Assembly (NCBI RefSeq): GCF_001953885.1
Contig: NZ_MQUS01000033.1
Coordinates: 29,369 to 93,368 of the forward strand
DNA from: Streptomyces sp. IMTB 2501
GTDB taxonomy: Bacteria; Actinomycetota; Actinomycetes; Streptomycetales; Streptomycetaceae
Reading direction: 5' to 3'
DNA: 64,000 bases
A model generated the notes under the pieces. The model worked only from the letters and a program-made list of their open reading frames with translations. It searched no databases and was not told where the DNA came from. How positions within the stretch are numbered: position 1 is the stretch's first letter; every line of letters starts with the position of its first letter. This document shows, piece by piece, positions 24,637 through 33,452 of this stretch. A program made the position numbers and the translations under genes.

Positions 24637-25431
24637 GTGCGCGCCTCGTTGATCCAGATCGCCGTGAACGAGGTTGAATCGGTTGATTCCCGGCGGCAGC
24701 GGGTGGCCGCGCTGGTGCGGCAGCAGTCCGGGGCCGACCTCGTCGTCCTGCCCGAGCTGTGGACGACCGGTGCGTTCGCCTACGAGGAGTTCGGCCGGGA
24801 GGCCGAGCCGCTCGAAGGACCGACGTACGAGGTCATGGCCAAGGCCGCGAGTGACGCGGGTGTGTGGCTGCACGCGGGATCCATCCCCGAACGGGACCCT
24901 GACGGCCCGCTCTACAACACCTCTCTCGTCTTCTCCCCCTCCGGTGAACTGGCTGCCGCCTACCGCAAGATCCATCGCTTCGGCTTCGACAAGGGCGAGG
25001 CCGTGCTGATGGGCGCCGGGCGTGACCTGGTGACGGTCCGGCTGCCCGGGACCACGCTCGGCGTGGCCACTTGCTACGACCTCCGTTTCCCCGAACTCTT
25101 CCGCTCACTGGTCGACGCCGGCGCCGAGACGCTGGTGATCCCGGCGGGCTGGCCCGAGCGGCGACGCGCGCACTGGACGCTGCTGGCTCAGGCGCGGGCG
25201 GTGGAGAACCAGGCGTTCGTGCTTGCGTGTGGAACGGCCGGGACCCATGCGGGAGTTCCGCAGGCGGGTCACTCGATCGTGGTGGATCCATGGGGCGAGG
25301 TGCTCGCCGAGGCGGGCCCGGACGAGCAGATCCTCACCGTCGACTTCGACCCGGCGAAGGTGGCGACGACCCGGGAGCAGTTCCCGGCGCTGAAGGACCG
25401 CGTACTGGGCCTGGAGCCACCGCGCCGCTGA
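24637..25431 (+). CDS. Carbon-nitrogen hydrolase (nitrilase superfamily)
   Basis: 264 residues from GTG 24637, which begins the family's usual first strand (RASLIQIAVNEVES). The catalytic triad is visible: Glu in VLPELWTTGAF, Lys in YRKIHRFGFD and Cys in GVATCYDLRFPELFR. The later signature WPERRRAHWTLLAQARAVEN is typical of the branch near omega-amidase/NIT and deaminated-glutathione amidase. It likely hydrolyses an amide of a small cytosolic metabolite, possibly in repair or recycling. The exact substrate is not deducible. Confidence 0.88.
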   Translation: MRASLIQIAVNEVESVDSRRQRVAALVRQQSGADLVVLPELWTTGAFAYEEFGREAEPLEGPTYEVMAKAASDAGVWLHAGSIPERDPDGPLYNTSLVFSPSGELAAAYRKIHRFGFDKGEAVLMGAGRDLVTVRLPGTTLGVATCYDLRFPELFRSLVDAGAETLVIPAGWPERRRAHWTLLAQARAVENQAFVLACGTAGTHAGVPQAGHSIVVDPWGEVLAEAGPDEQILTVDFDPAKVATTREQFPALKDRVLGLEPPRR

Positions 25432-25447
25432 ACACACCACCCGGGCC

Positions 25448-25942
25448 CTAGTCGTCCTCCCGCTCCTTCTGCGCCAGGTGGATCACGCACACCGCCACCG
25501 CGATGAGCAGGGCCGGGTCCGCGTCGTCGCGCACGATGTCGACGCCGTAGGTGTCCCTCAGGTGCAGCCAGCGGCGGGAGATCACCGCGAGGAGTTCACC
25601 GTCGTACTCGATGGCGAACTCGTGGTCGAGGATCTTGCCGCTGACGTCCAGCACGGTGCCGTCGGCCAGGGACACCCGGTAGTGGTTGCGCAGCAGGGAC
25701 AGCCGTTTGCGCTTGATGGTGGCAAGGCCCTCGCCGTCCCGCTCGATCACCATGGTGTCGCGCAGGGCGAACATCTTCTGGTGGATGTCGATCAGGACGC
25801 GTCCGTGGGCGTCCTTGAGCTGGAAGGTGTCCCGCAGCCGCATGGCCTTGCCGTCGACGAGGAACACCTTCCGGCCGTGCTCGTCCTCGATCCAGTAGTC
25901 GTCACCGATACCGAGGAGCCGGTCGCGTACGAGGAGTCTCAT
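25448..25942 (-). CDS. LURP-one-related (Tubby-like fold) protein
   Basis: 164 residues. Regular beta-strand repeats (GDDYWIEDEHGRKVFLVDGK, DTFQLKDAHGRVLIDI, MVIERDGEGLATIKRKR, YRVSLADGTVLDVSGKI, FAIEYDGELLAVISRRW) match the DUF567/LOR beta-barrel related to Tubby and phospholipid scramblases. The C-terminus (DPALLIAVAVCVIHLA) could be the central hydrophobic helix of this fold. Function in bacteria is unknown; membrane lipid binding is plausible. Start ATG 25942 has only a weak ribosome-binding site. Confidence 0.82.
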   Translation of the reverse strand: MRLLVRDRLLGIGDDYWIEDEHGRKVFLVDGKAMRLRDTFQLKDAHGRVLIDIHQKMFALRDTMVIERDGEGLATIKRKRLSLLRNHYRVSLADGTVLDVSGKILDHEFAIEYDGELLAVISRRWLHLRDTYGVDIVRDDADPALLIAVAVCVIHLAQKEREDD

Positions 25943-25974
25943 GCGGTTAACCGTTCCCCGTCGCGGCGCGATCA

Positions 25975-26976
25975 TCACGGAACCGGAAGGAGGGGGGACC
26001 GCGGGCCGAAACGCCTGCGGTAGGCCGAGGGGCTCAGCCCTGTCTCCCGGCGCAGCCGGGCCCGCAGATTGGCCGCCGTGCCGAGGCCGCTGCGGGCCGC
26101 GACGACGTCCAGGCGCTCCTCGCCCCGTTCGATCAGCCGGCACGCCAGCGCCACGCGCTCGCCGGTGAGCCAGGCCAGTGGCGTCGTCCCCAGCTGGGCG
26201 CGGAAGCGGCGGTGCAGGGTGGCGGGGCTGACGGCCGCGCGGGCGGCGAGGTCCGCCACCGTCAGCGGCTCGCCCAGCCGTTCCTGCGCCCAGGCCAGCA
26301 GCGGGCCGATCGACTCGTCGGGCACGTCGGGCACCGGACGCTCCACGAACTGCCGCTGGCCGCCGTCCCGGTGGGCGGCGAAGACGAGACGCCGCGAGAC
26401 GGCGTTCGCGAGTTCCGCGCCGTGGTCGCGGCGCCAGAGGTGCAGGCCGAGGTCGAGGGCGGCCGCGCTGCCGGCGGCGGTGAGGATGTCGCCCTCGTCC
26501 ACGAACAGCACATCCGGCTCCAGCAGCACCTTGGGATGCAGCTCCCGGAAGGTGTCCGCCCACATCCAGTGCGTGGCGGCCCGTCGCCCGTCGAGCAGCC
26601 CGGCCTCGGCGAGGGCGAAGCTGCCCGTGCAGAAGCTGACGATGCGAGCCCCGCGCGCGTGGGCGCGCCGAATGGCGTCCAGGACATCGGCACCGCGCGG
26701 TACGACGTTGTCGGGGCGGCCCGGTACGACCAGGGTGTCGGCCTCGTCCGCAGCCTCCAGGCCGGGCACACCGGTCAGGGTGAAGAAGCCGTGGTTCATC
26801 CGCACCCCGGGGGTGGGCGTGCACAGCGTCACCTCGTACAGCCGTCCCTGGAGGCCCAGTTCGGGCCTGGGCAGCCCGAACAGCTCGGTGGCGACCCCGA
26901 CCTCGAAGGGGTTGGTGCCCTCGTCGACGATCACGGCGACCCGATGCGGACGCCGGTGAGAGGATTCTTGCGGCAT
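25975..26976 (-). CDS. GlxA-like regulator: DJ-1/PfpI domain plus AraC HTH
   Basis: 333 residues. The N-terminal class I glutamine amidotransferase-like domain (residues ~12-180) contains VAVIVDEGTNPFEVGVATEL and the nucleophile-elbow region IVSFCTGSFALAEAGLLDG. The C-terminal AraC domain (~225-325) has two HTHs (VADLAARAAVSPATLHRRFR and LDVVAARSGLGTAANLRARL). It is divergent from a small cupin gene 52 bases away, which is its most likely target. The ligand is not known; related proteins respond to arginine, choline or other nitrogen compounds. Confidence 0.88.
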   Translation of the reverse strand: MPQESSHRRPHRVAVIVDEGTNPFEVGVATELFGLPRPELGLQGRLYEVTLCTPTPGVRMNHGFFTLTGVPGLEAADEADTLVVPGRPDNVVPRGADVLDAIRRAHARGARIVSFCTGSFALAEAGLLDGRRAATHWMWADTFRELHPKVLLEPDVLFVDEGDILTAAGSAAALDLGLHLWRRDHGAELANAVSRRLVFAAHRDGGQRQFVERPVPDVPDESIGPLLAWAQERLGEPLTVADLAARAAVSPATLHRRFRAQLGTTPLAWLTGERVALACRLIERGEERLDVVAARSGLGTAANLRARLRRETGLSPSAYRRRFGPRSPLLPVP

Positions 26977-27028
26977 ATGCGATTCCTAGCACTCGTACGA
27001 CGGCCCCGGCCACCCGCACGATGAACCC

Positions 27029-27436
27029 ATGGAACCGATCTTCGAACCCGGACAGCCGCTCTCTCTCGACCAGGCCCTCGCGTCCTTCACCGAGCAGTGG
27101 AGCCCGCGCATCGTGACCACCGTCAACGACTACGACGTGCGCGTGGCGAAGGTGGAGGGCGAACACCTCTGGCACGTCCATGACCACACCGACGAGTTCT
27201 TCCTGGTCCTCGACGGCGAACTGCGGATCGGTCTGCGCGAGCCGGCCGGAGAGCGCACGGTCGTACTGCCCAGGGGCTCGGTGTTCACCGTCCCGCGCGG
27301 GACCGAGCACAAGCCGTACGCGCGCGTGCCCACCGAGATCCTCGTCATCGAGCCCAGCGGCACCCTGTCGGTCGGCGACCGGCACGAGGAGGTGCCGGAC
27401 CACGTGGACGCCACCACCGGGCACGCCCTGAACTGA
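27029..27436 (+). CDS. Small cupin-domain protein
   Basis: 135 residues forming a single cupin barrel. The first metal motif reads LWHVHDHTDEFFLVLDGELR (HxHxxxExxxxxxG) and the second PRGSVFTVPRGTEHKPYA. A bound metal ion is therefore likely. It starts 52 bases from the divergent GlxA-like regulator and is probably under its control. Substrates for such mono-cupins vary (sugar isomerases, oxalate or thiol oxidation), so no reaction is assigned. Confidence 0.85.
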   Translation: MEPIFEPGQPLSLDQALASFTEQWSPRIVTTVNDYDVRVAKVEGEHLWHVHDHTDEFFLVLDGELRIGLREPAGERTVVLPRGSVFTVPRGTEHKPYARVPTEILVIEPSGTLSVGDRHEEVPDHVDATTGHALN

Positions 27437-27468
27437 CGGTTCTCCGGGCCTGAACCGGTTGCCGGCGG

Positions 27469-27477
27469 TTGTCCACA
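27469..27477 (+). promoter_or_regulatory. Single perfect DnaA box
   Basis: TTGTCCACA, the preferred Streptomyces DnaA box, in the 84-base gap upstream of the thioredoxin-NHL gene. A lone box does not make an origin, but it could bind DnaA or influence transcription. Confidence 0.5.
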
Positions 27478-27520
27478 GGCGCCGAAGCGGCTGTCGGGGG
27501 CGGGTGGCACCCTTGGGGCC

Positions 27521-29338
27521 ATGACCGAATCCGCGCCCCGACGCGTCCGTGTCCGCGCCCCCGAGCTGATCGGCAAGGGTGGCTGGCTGAACACGGGCGA
27601 CACCCCGTACACCCTTGCCGACCTGCGCGGACGCATCGTCGTCCTGGACTTCTGGACCTTCTGCTGCATCAACTGTCTGCATGTCCTGGACGAGCTGCGC
27701 GAGCTGGAGGAGAAGCACCGGGACACGGTGGTGGTCATCGGCGTGCACTCCCCGAAGTTCGTGCACGAGGCGGAGCACCGGGCGGTCGTCGACGCGGTGG
27801 AGCGCTACGGCGTGGCGCACCCGGTGCTGGACGACCCGGAGCTGGCCACCTGGAAGCAGTACGCGGTGCGCGCCTGGCCGACGCTCGTCGTGATCGATCC
27901 GGAGGGGTACGTCGTCGCCCAGCACGCGGGCGAGGGCCACGCCCACGCCATCGAGCGGCTGGTCGAGGAGCTGGAGGCCGAGCACGGGGCGAAGGGCACC
28001 CTGCGCCGCGGCGACGGTCCGTACGTACCGCCGGAGCCCGAGCCGACCACCCTCCGCTTCCCGGGCAAGGCGCTGTCGCTGCCCGGCGGGACCTTCCTGG
28101 TCAGCGACACCACCCGGCACCAGCTGGTGGAGCTGGCCGAGGACGCCGAGACCGTCGTACGGCGCATCGGCTCCGGCACGCGCGGGTTCGCGGACGGCGG
28201 CCCCGCGGAGGCGTCCTTCAGCGAGCCGCAGGGCCTCGCCCTCCTCGACGACGGCTCGGTGGCCGTGGCCGACACCGTCAACCACGCCCTGCGCCGCCTG
28301 GACCTCGCCACCGGCGCGGTGACCACCCTGGCAGGCACCGGCAGACAGTGGTGGCAGGGGTCCCCGGCCTCCGGCCCGGCCCGCGAGGTCGATCTCTCCT
28401 CCCCCTGGGACGTGGCGGTCTTCGGCGGCAAGGTGTGGATCGCCATGGCGGGCGTCCACCAGTTGTGGACGTACGACCCCGCCACCGAGACCGTCGCCGT
28501 GGCCGCGGGCACCACCAACGAAGGCCTGGTCGACGGCCCCGGCGACGAGGCCTGGTTCGCCCAGCCCTCCGGCCTCGCGGCCACCGCCGAGCGGCTCTGG
28601 CTCGCCGACTCCGAGACGTCCGCCCTGCGCTGGGTGGACCTCGACGGACACGTCCGTACGGCGGTCGGCACCGGTCTGTTCGACTTCGGCCACCGCGACG
28701 GCGCCGCCGGCCAGGCGCTGTTCCAGCACCCGCTGGGCGTCACCGCCCTGCCGGACGGCTCGGTGGCGGTCGCGGACACCTACAACCACGCCCTGCGCCG
28801 CTACGACCCGGCGACCGGGGAGGTCACGACGCTGGCCACCGATCTGCGCGAGCCAAGCGATGCCGTGCTCGCCGGCGAGGACATCGTGGTCGTGGAGTCG
28901 GCCCGGCACCGGCTGACCCGGCTGCGGCTGCCCGAGGAGGCGGTGCGCGTGGAGTCGGTCGCGCACCGCACCCAGCGCGCGGCGACCGAGGTCGTCCCCG
29001 GCCGCCTCCGCCTGGACGTGATCTTCCAGGCCCCCGCCGGCCAGAAGCTCGACACCCGCTACGGCCCCTCGACCCGCCTGCTGGTCTCCTCGACCCCGCC
29101 CGAACTGCTGCTCAAGGGTGAGGGCGCGGACACGGACCTGAGCCGCGAGCTGGAGCTGGACCCGGCCGTCGCGGAGGGCGTCCTGCACGTCTCGGCCATG
29201 GCCGCGTCCTGTGACGACGACCCGGCCAACGAATACCCCGCCTGCCATGTCCATCAGCAGGACTGGGGCGTTCCGGTCCGGCTGACAGCGGGCGGGGCGG
29301 ACCGGTTGCCGCTGGTGCTGGCCGGGATGGACGAGTAG
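27521..29338 (+). CDS. Thioredoxin-fold protein with NHL beta-propeller (NHLRC2-like)
   Basis: 605 residues. The N-terminal TlpA/thioredoxin-like domain (~20-165) has FWTFCCINCLHVLDELRELE, where the redox motif is CCINC, and TWKQYAVRAWPTLVVIDPEG. A six-bladed NHL propeller follows (~180-480: FSEPQGLALLDDGSVAVADT, HPLGVTALPDGSVAVADTYN and similar). A beta-rich C-terminal domain ends at VHQQDWGVPVRLTAGGADRL. This order matches NHLRC2-type proteins conserved from bacteria to humans. There is no signal peptide, so it is probably cytosolic. Its exact role is unknown; thiol-redox work with the propeller as a docking surface is a reasonable guess. Confidence 0.88.
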   Translation: MTESAPRRVRVRAPELIGKGGWLNTGDTPYTLADLRGRIVVLDFWTFCCINCLHVLDELRELEEKHRDTVVVIGVHSPKFVHEAEHRAVVDAVERYGVAHPVLDDPELATWKQYAVRAWPTLVVIDPEGYVVAQHAGEGHAHAIERLVEELEAEHGAKGTLRRGDGPYVPPEPEPTTLRFPGKALSLPGGTFLVSDTTRHQLVELAEDAETVVRRIGSGTRGFADGGPAEASFSEPQGLALLDDGSVAVADTVNHALRRLDLATGAVTTLAGTGRQWWQGSPASGPAREVDLSSPWDVAVFGGKVWIAMAGVHQLWTYDPATETVAVAAGTTNEGLVDGPGDEAWFAQPSGLAATAERLWLADSETSALRWVDLDGHVRTAVGTGLFDFGHRDGAAGQALFQHPLGVTALPDGSVAVADTYNHALRRYDPATGEVTTLATDLREPSDAVLAGEDIVVVESARHRLTRLRLPEEAVRVESVAHRTQRAATEVVPGRLRLDVIFQAPAGQKLDTRYGPSTRLLVSSTPPELLLKGEGADTDLSRELELDPAVAEGVLHVSAMAASCDDDPANEYPACHVHQQDWGVPVRLTAGGADRLPLVLAGMDE

Positions 29339-29461
29339 GGCCCCTCCCCGACCAGTGCCGGGGCCAGCCACGTCCGAATGCGCCGTCGACCCGGTCCACC
29401 TGCGGGAGGCCGCCCGGTGGCGCTCGACCACCACCGGAGGAACTACCGAAAGACTTCCTAG

Positions 29462-30760
29462 CTAGCCCTCCAGGAACGCCACCAGCGCGTTCGCCAGGAG
29501 GAACGGGTCGTCGGCGCCGCACAGTTCGCGGACGCTGTGCATGGAGAGGATCGCCACGCCGATGTCCACGGTCCGGATGCCGTGCCGGGCCGCGGTGATC
29601 GGGCCGATCGTGGTGCCGCACGGCATGGAGTTGTTGGAGACGAACGACTGGAAGGGCACGTCCGCCTTCTCGCAGGCCGCGGCGAAGACCGCGCGGCCCG
29701 AACCGTCCGTGGCGTAGCGGTTGTTGACGTTGACCTTGAGGATCGGGCCGCCGTTGACGCGCGGGTGGTGCGTCGGGTCGTGCCGCTCCGCGTAGTTGGG
29801 GTGGACGGCGTGGCCCGTGTCGGAGGACAGACACACCGTGCCGGCGAAGGCGCGGGCCCGGTCCTCGTACGAGCCGCCGCGGGCGAACACCGAGCGCTCC
29901 AGGACGGATCCGAGCAACGGGCCGTCCGCACCGGTGTCCGACTGGGAGCCGTTCTCCTCGTGGTCGAAGGCGGCCAGCACGGGGATCCGGGTGAGCGGCG
30001 CGCCGGAGGTGGCGACGGCGGCCAGCGCGGCCACGCCCGCGTGCACCGACAGCAGGTTGTCCATCCGCGGACCGGCGACCAGGTCCCGGTCCCGGCCGAG
30101 GTAGGCCGGGGCCTCCACCGGGTGCGTCATCAGGTCCCAGCCGGTGACCGAGCCGGCCGCGAGCCCGGCCTCCTGCTCCAGGAAGGCGATCAGATCGCCG
30201 TCCCGCACATCGTCGCCGAGGCCCCAGACCGGCTGCAGATGGCGCTGCTTGTCGAGCTTGAGCCCCTCGCTGCTGACCGAACGGTCCAGGTGGATGGCGA
30301 GCTGCGGCACGCGCAGCAGCGGCCGGTCCACGTTGACCAGCACCGTGGAGCCGTCGCGCAGGCTCAGCCGGCCGGCCAGGCCCAGGTCGCGGTCGAGCCA
30401 TGAGTTCATCAGCGGGCCGCCGTAGATCTCCACGGCGACCTGACGCCAGCCGTGCGCCCCGCTGTCCGGCCGCGGCTTGATCCGCAGGTTCGGGGAGTCG
30501 GTGTGCGCGCCGACGATGTGGAACGGTGTGTGCGCCTCGGTGCCCTCGGGGACGTACCACGCGATGATCGCGCCGCCGCGCAGCACGTACTTGCCGCCGC
30601 TCGACCCGTCCCAGGCGTCCGTCTCGGCGACCTGCCTGAAGCCTGCCTTCTCCAGCCGCTCGGCGGCGACTGCCACCGCGTGGTACGGCGACGGGCTGGC
30701 CGCCAGGAAGGACATCAGGTCGTCGGTGTGGCCGCGGTCGAAGCGGGCTGGTGCGCTCAT
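29462..30760 (-). CDS. M18 family aspartyl aminopeptidase
   Basis: 432 residues from ATG 30760. The dinuclear zinc site of the family is recognisable: HIVGAHTDSPNLRIKPRPDS with the first His-x-Asp, AFDHEENGSQSDTGADG carrying the Glu-Glu pair, and the late MHSVRELCGADDPFLLANAL with the last His. M18 enzymes form dodecameric tetrahedral particles that remove N-terminal Asp/Glu from peptides in the cytosol. It may act on peptides released by the proteasome served by Bpa in this same window; that link is inference only. Confidence 0.92.
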   Translation of the reverse strand: MSAPARFDRGHTDDLMSFLAASPSPYHAVAVAAERLEKAGFRQVAETDAWDGSSGGKYVLRGGAIIAWYVPEGTEAHTPFHIVGAHTDSPNLRIKPRPDSGAHGWRQVAVEIYGGPLMNSWLDRDLGLAGRLSLRDGSTVLVNVDRPLLRVPQLAIHLDRSVSSEGLKLDKQRHLQPVWGLGDDVRDGDLIAFLEQEAGLAAGSVTGWDLMTHPVEAPAYLGRDRDLVAGPRMDNLLSVHAGVAALAAVATSGAPLTRIPVLAAFDHEENGSQSDTGADGPLLGSVLERSVFARGGSYEDRARAFAGTVCLSSDTGHAVHPNYAERHDPTHHPRVNGGPILKVNVNNRYATDGSGRAVFAAACEKADVPFQSFVSNNSMPCGTTIGPITAARHGIRTVDIGVAILSMHSVRELCGADDPFLLANALVAFLEG

Positions 30761-30783
30761 GGGATTCACCTTAACGACGTGCA

Positions 30784-30814
30784 CGGGCCCGCTCCCGGAA
30801 AGGGAGCGGGCCCG
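30784..30814. terminator. Terminator after the acyl-CoA dehydrogenase gene
   Basis: A perfect 13-bp stem CGGGCCCGCTCCC / GGGAGCGGGCCCG with loop GGAAA, 24 bases past the acyl-CoA dehydrogenase stop. Confidence 0.88.
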
Positions 30815-30837
30815 CACAGGGTATCTACAAGGGTGTT

Positions 30838-32664
30838 CTAGAACGCGGCCTCGTCCAGCTCCATCAGGTCCAGCTCGACGCCCTCGGAGACCTTGCGGGC
30901 GAGCGTGACGCCCGGCAGGACGTTCGCCGCGAAGAACTTCGCCGCGGCGATCTTGCCCGTGTAGAACGCCTGGTCCTTGGCGGAGGCCGAGGCCAGCTTC
31001 TCGGCGGCGATCGCGGCGCCCTTCAGCAGCAGGTAGCCGACGACGACGTCACCGGAGGCCAGCAGCAGGCGGGTGGTGTTCAGGCCCACCTTGTAGATGT
31101 TCTTGGTGTCCTGCTCGGTGGCGGCGAGGTCGGTCAGCATCAGGCCGACGATCGCCTCCAGCTCCACGGCCGCCTTGGCCAGGTGCTCACGGGCGCCGGC
31201 GAGCTCCTCGCCACCGGTGCCGAGCGCCAGGAACTTCTTGATGTCCTCCGCGAGGGAGTTCAGCGCGGCGCCCTGGTTGCGGACGATCTTCCGGAAGAAG
31301 AAGTCCTGGCCCTGGATCGCGGTGGTGCCCTCGTACAGGGTGTCGATCTTGGAGTCCCGGATGTACTGCTCGATCGGGTACTCCTGAAGGAAGCCGGAGC
31401 CGCCGAAGGTCTGCAGCGACTGCGCGAGCTGCTCGTAGCCCTTCTCGGAGCCGTAGCCCTTGACGATCGGCAGCAGCAGGTCGTTCAGCGCGTGCTCGGC
31501 GGAGGCGTCCTCGCCGTTCGTCTCCTTGACCTGGATCGCGTCCTGGACGGAGGCCGTGTACAGCACCAGGGCGCGCATGCCCTCCGCGTACGCCTTCTGC
31601 GTCATCAGCGAGCGGCGCACGTCCGGGTGGTGGGTGACGGTGACCTTGGGCGCGCTCTTGTCCAGGAAGTTCGCCAGGTCCGGGCCCTGGACCCGCTCCT
31701 TGGCGTACTCCAGCGCGTTCAGGTAGCCGGTGGACAGCGTGGAGATCGCCTTCGTGCCGACCATCATGCGGGCGAACTCGATGATGCGGAACATCTGGCG
31801 GATGCCCTCGTGCTTGTCACCGATGAGCCAGCCCTTGGCGGGGTGCTGGTCGCCGAAGGTCATCTCGCAGGTGTTGGAGGCCTTCAGGCCCATCTTGTGC
31901 TCGACGTTGGTGGCGTAGACGCCGTTGCGCTCGCCCAGCTCGCCGGTCTCGAAGTCGAAGTTGTACTTCGGCACCAGGAACAGGGACAGGCCCTTGGTGC
32001 CGGGGCCGGCGCCCTCGGGACGCGCGAGCACGTAGTGGAGGATGTTCTCCGACATGTCGTGCTCACCGGAGGTGATGAAGCGCTTCACGCCCTCGATGTG
32101 CCAGGAGCCGTCCTCCTGCTGGATCGCCTTGGTACGGCCGGCGCCCACGTCGGAGCCCGCGTCGGGCTCGGTGAGCACCATCGTGGAGCCCCACTGCTTC
32201 TCCACGGCGATCTTGGCGATGTGCTTCTGGACCTCGGTGCCCTCCTCGAAGAGGATGCCGGCGAACGCCGGGCCCGAGGAGTACATCCACACGGCCGGGT
32301 TGGCGCCCAGGATCAGCTCGGCGTAGGCCCAGATCAGGGAGCGCGGCGAGGTGGTGCCGCCGATCTCCTCGGGCAGGCCGAGCCGCCAGTACTCGGAGTC
32401 CATGAAGGCCTGGTAGCTCTTCTTGAAGGACGCCGGGACCGGCGCGGTGTTGGTCTCCGGGTCGAAGACCGGCGGGTTGCGGTCGGCGTCGGCGAAGGAC
32501 TCGGCCAGCTCGTTCTCCGAGAGGCGGGTCATCTCCTCCAGGATGCTCTTGGCGGTGTCGACGTCCATCTCCTCGAACGGGCCGGTGCCGTACACCTTGT
32601 CGCGCCCCAGTACTTCGAAGAGGTTGAACTCGATGTCGCGGAGATTCGACTTGTAGTGCCCCAT
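30838..32664 (-). CDS. Acyl-CoA dehydrogenase, FadE5-like (long form)
   Basis: 608 residues from ATG 32664 (MGHYKSNLRDIEFNLFEVLG). This opening and the overall length closely resemble M. tuberculosis FadE5, a broad-range acyl-CoA dehydrogenase. Flavin and active-site landmarks include TMVLTEPDAGSDVGAGRTKA, the substrate loop near GVKRFITSGEHDM, and the catalytic-Glu region IDTLYEGTTAIQGQDFFFRK. A ~170-residue C-terminal extension is characteristic of this branch. It performs the first step of beta-oxidation with FAD and ETF. A palindrome in its promoter (32746-32757) suggests control by a fatty-acid-responsive repressor. Confidence 0.93.
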   Translation of the reverse strand: MGHYKSNLRDIEFNLFEVLGRDKVYGTGPFEEMDVDTAKSILEEMTRLSENELAESFADADRNPPVFDPETNTAPVPASFKKSYQAFMDSEYWRLGLPEEIGGTTSPRSLIWAYAELILGANPAVWMYSSGPAFAGILFEEGTEVQKHIAKIAVEKQWGSTMVLTEPDAGSDVGAGRTKAIQQEDGSWHIEGVKRFITSGEHDMSENILHYVLARPEGAGPGTKGLSLFLVPKYNFDFETGELGERNGVYATNVEHKMGLKASNTCEMTFGDQHPAKGWLIGDKHEGIRQMFRIIEFARMMVGTKAISTLSTGYLNALEYAKERVQGPDLANFLDKSAPKVTVTHHPDVRRSLMTQKAYAEGMRALVLYTASVQDAIQVKETNGEDASAEHALNDLLLPIVKGYGSEKGYEQLAQSLQTFGGSGFLQEYPIEQYIRDSKIDTLYEGTTAIQGQDFFFRKIVRNQGAALNSLAEDIKKFLALGTGGEELAGAREHLAKAAVELEAIVGLMLTDLAATEQDTKNIYKVGLNTTRLLLASGDVVVGYLLLKGAAIAAEKLASASAKDQAFYTGKIAAAKFFAANVLPGVTLARKVSEGVELDLMELDEAAF

Positions 32665-32745
32665 GGCCACGGCTCCGTAGAGGGATCGGCGAGGCACTGA
32701 CTCCTCGCACCTAGTTCACGTACCAACAAGTAGCTACGATGATGC

Positions 32746-32757
32746 TACCCGTCGGTA
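32746..32757. promoter_or_regulatory. Inverted repeat TACC-CGTC-GGTA in the acyl-CoA dehydrogenase promoter
   Basis: Read on the minus strand it is TACCGACGGGTA, between a possible -35 (TTGCTT) and -10 (TAGCAT) of the dehydrogenase gene, so a bound TetR-type repressor would block transcription. Confidence 0.5.
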
Positions 32758-32858
32758 ATAAGAAGCAACCCCTATCGGCCCGAGTGTGAGAAGGGTCTAC
32801 TCCTCCCTTAATTTCTTGCGGGCGCCGGTGCGCCGCTCTCGCTCGGTACGCTACGCCT

Positions 32859-33338
32859 ATGTACGGATACGGCCAGCCCATGGATGGTGGCACTGCTCAG
32901 CAGTACGGCCCGTCCCAGCAGCAGATGCCGGGCGGTGTCGGCGGGTACGGCCAGCAGCCGCCGCTCTACCCGGAGCCGTCCCCGCCCTCGCTCGCGGACG
33001 CGGTGCGCGCCTTCACCACCGGGCAGATGTCCGCCGAGGACTTCCAGCAGATCTTCGCCACGTCGAAGGTCTACTGCCCGCGCGGCGACACCCCGGGCTT
33101 CCTCGCCCTGCACAACACGCAGCAGCCGGTGATCCCGATGTTCACCTCGCTCAAGGAGCTGCGCCGGTACGCGGGCAAGGAGTCCAAGTACTTCGTGATC
33201 ACCGGCGCGGAGGTGATCGACCTGCTGCCCACCGGCTACGGCTGCGTCCTGGACATGGAGGGCGAGCACCGGATGGTCTTCGACGCGAAGGCGGTCGAGC
33301 AGATGGTCGACTTCGCGATGCGGCGCATGTACGGCTGA
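32859..33338 (+). CDS. SseB-family protein
   Basis: 159 residues. The first ~45 residues are Gly/Gln/Tyr/Pro rich and disordered (GYGQPMDGGTAQQYGPSQQQ). The rest (SLADAVRAFTTGQMSAEDFQ, then VYCPRGDTPGFLALHNTQQP, VIPMFTSLKELRRYAGKESK, GYGCVLDMEGEHRMVF) follows the SseB N-terminal domain pattern. In enterobacteria SseB-named proteins relate to sensing or secretion; in actinobacteria the role is unknown. A strong terminator follows. Confidence 0.75.
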   Translation: MYGYGQPMDGGTAQQYGPSQQQMPGGVGGYGQQPPLYPEPSPPSLADAVRAFTTGQMSAEDFQQIFATSKVYCPRGDTPGFLALHNTQQPVIPMFTSLKELRRYAGKESKYFVITGAEVIDLLPTGYGCVLDMEGEHRMVFDAKAVEQMVDFAMRRMYG

Positions 33339-33358
33339 CCGGTCCATCGCGCCTGTGC

Positions 33359-33386
33359 GAGCCCGGAGGGAATTCCCTCCGGGCTC
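33359..33386 (+). terminator. Terminator of the SseB-family gene
   Basis: A perfect 12-bp stem GAGCCCGGAGGG / CCCTCCGGGCTC, 4-base loop AATT, followed by TTTCTGTT. Confidence 0.92.
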
Positions 33387-33452
33387 TTTCTGTTGGGGGT
33401 TGGCAGAAAGTTCAATGCTCAACTAAAGTGGGCGCACAAGGAGGTACCAACC

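Noticed and set aside
25448..29434. A 1328-codon open frame on the minus strand
   Set aside because: Only its last part (25448-25942) is the LURP-one gene. The rest is the antisense shadow of the GlxA-like, cupin and thioredoxin-NHL genes, with no protein-like pattern.
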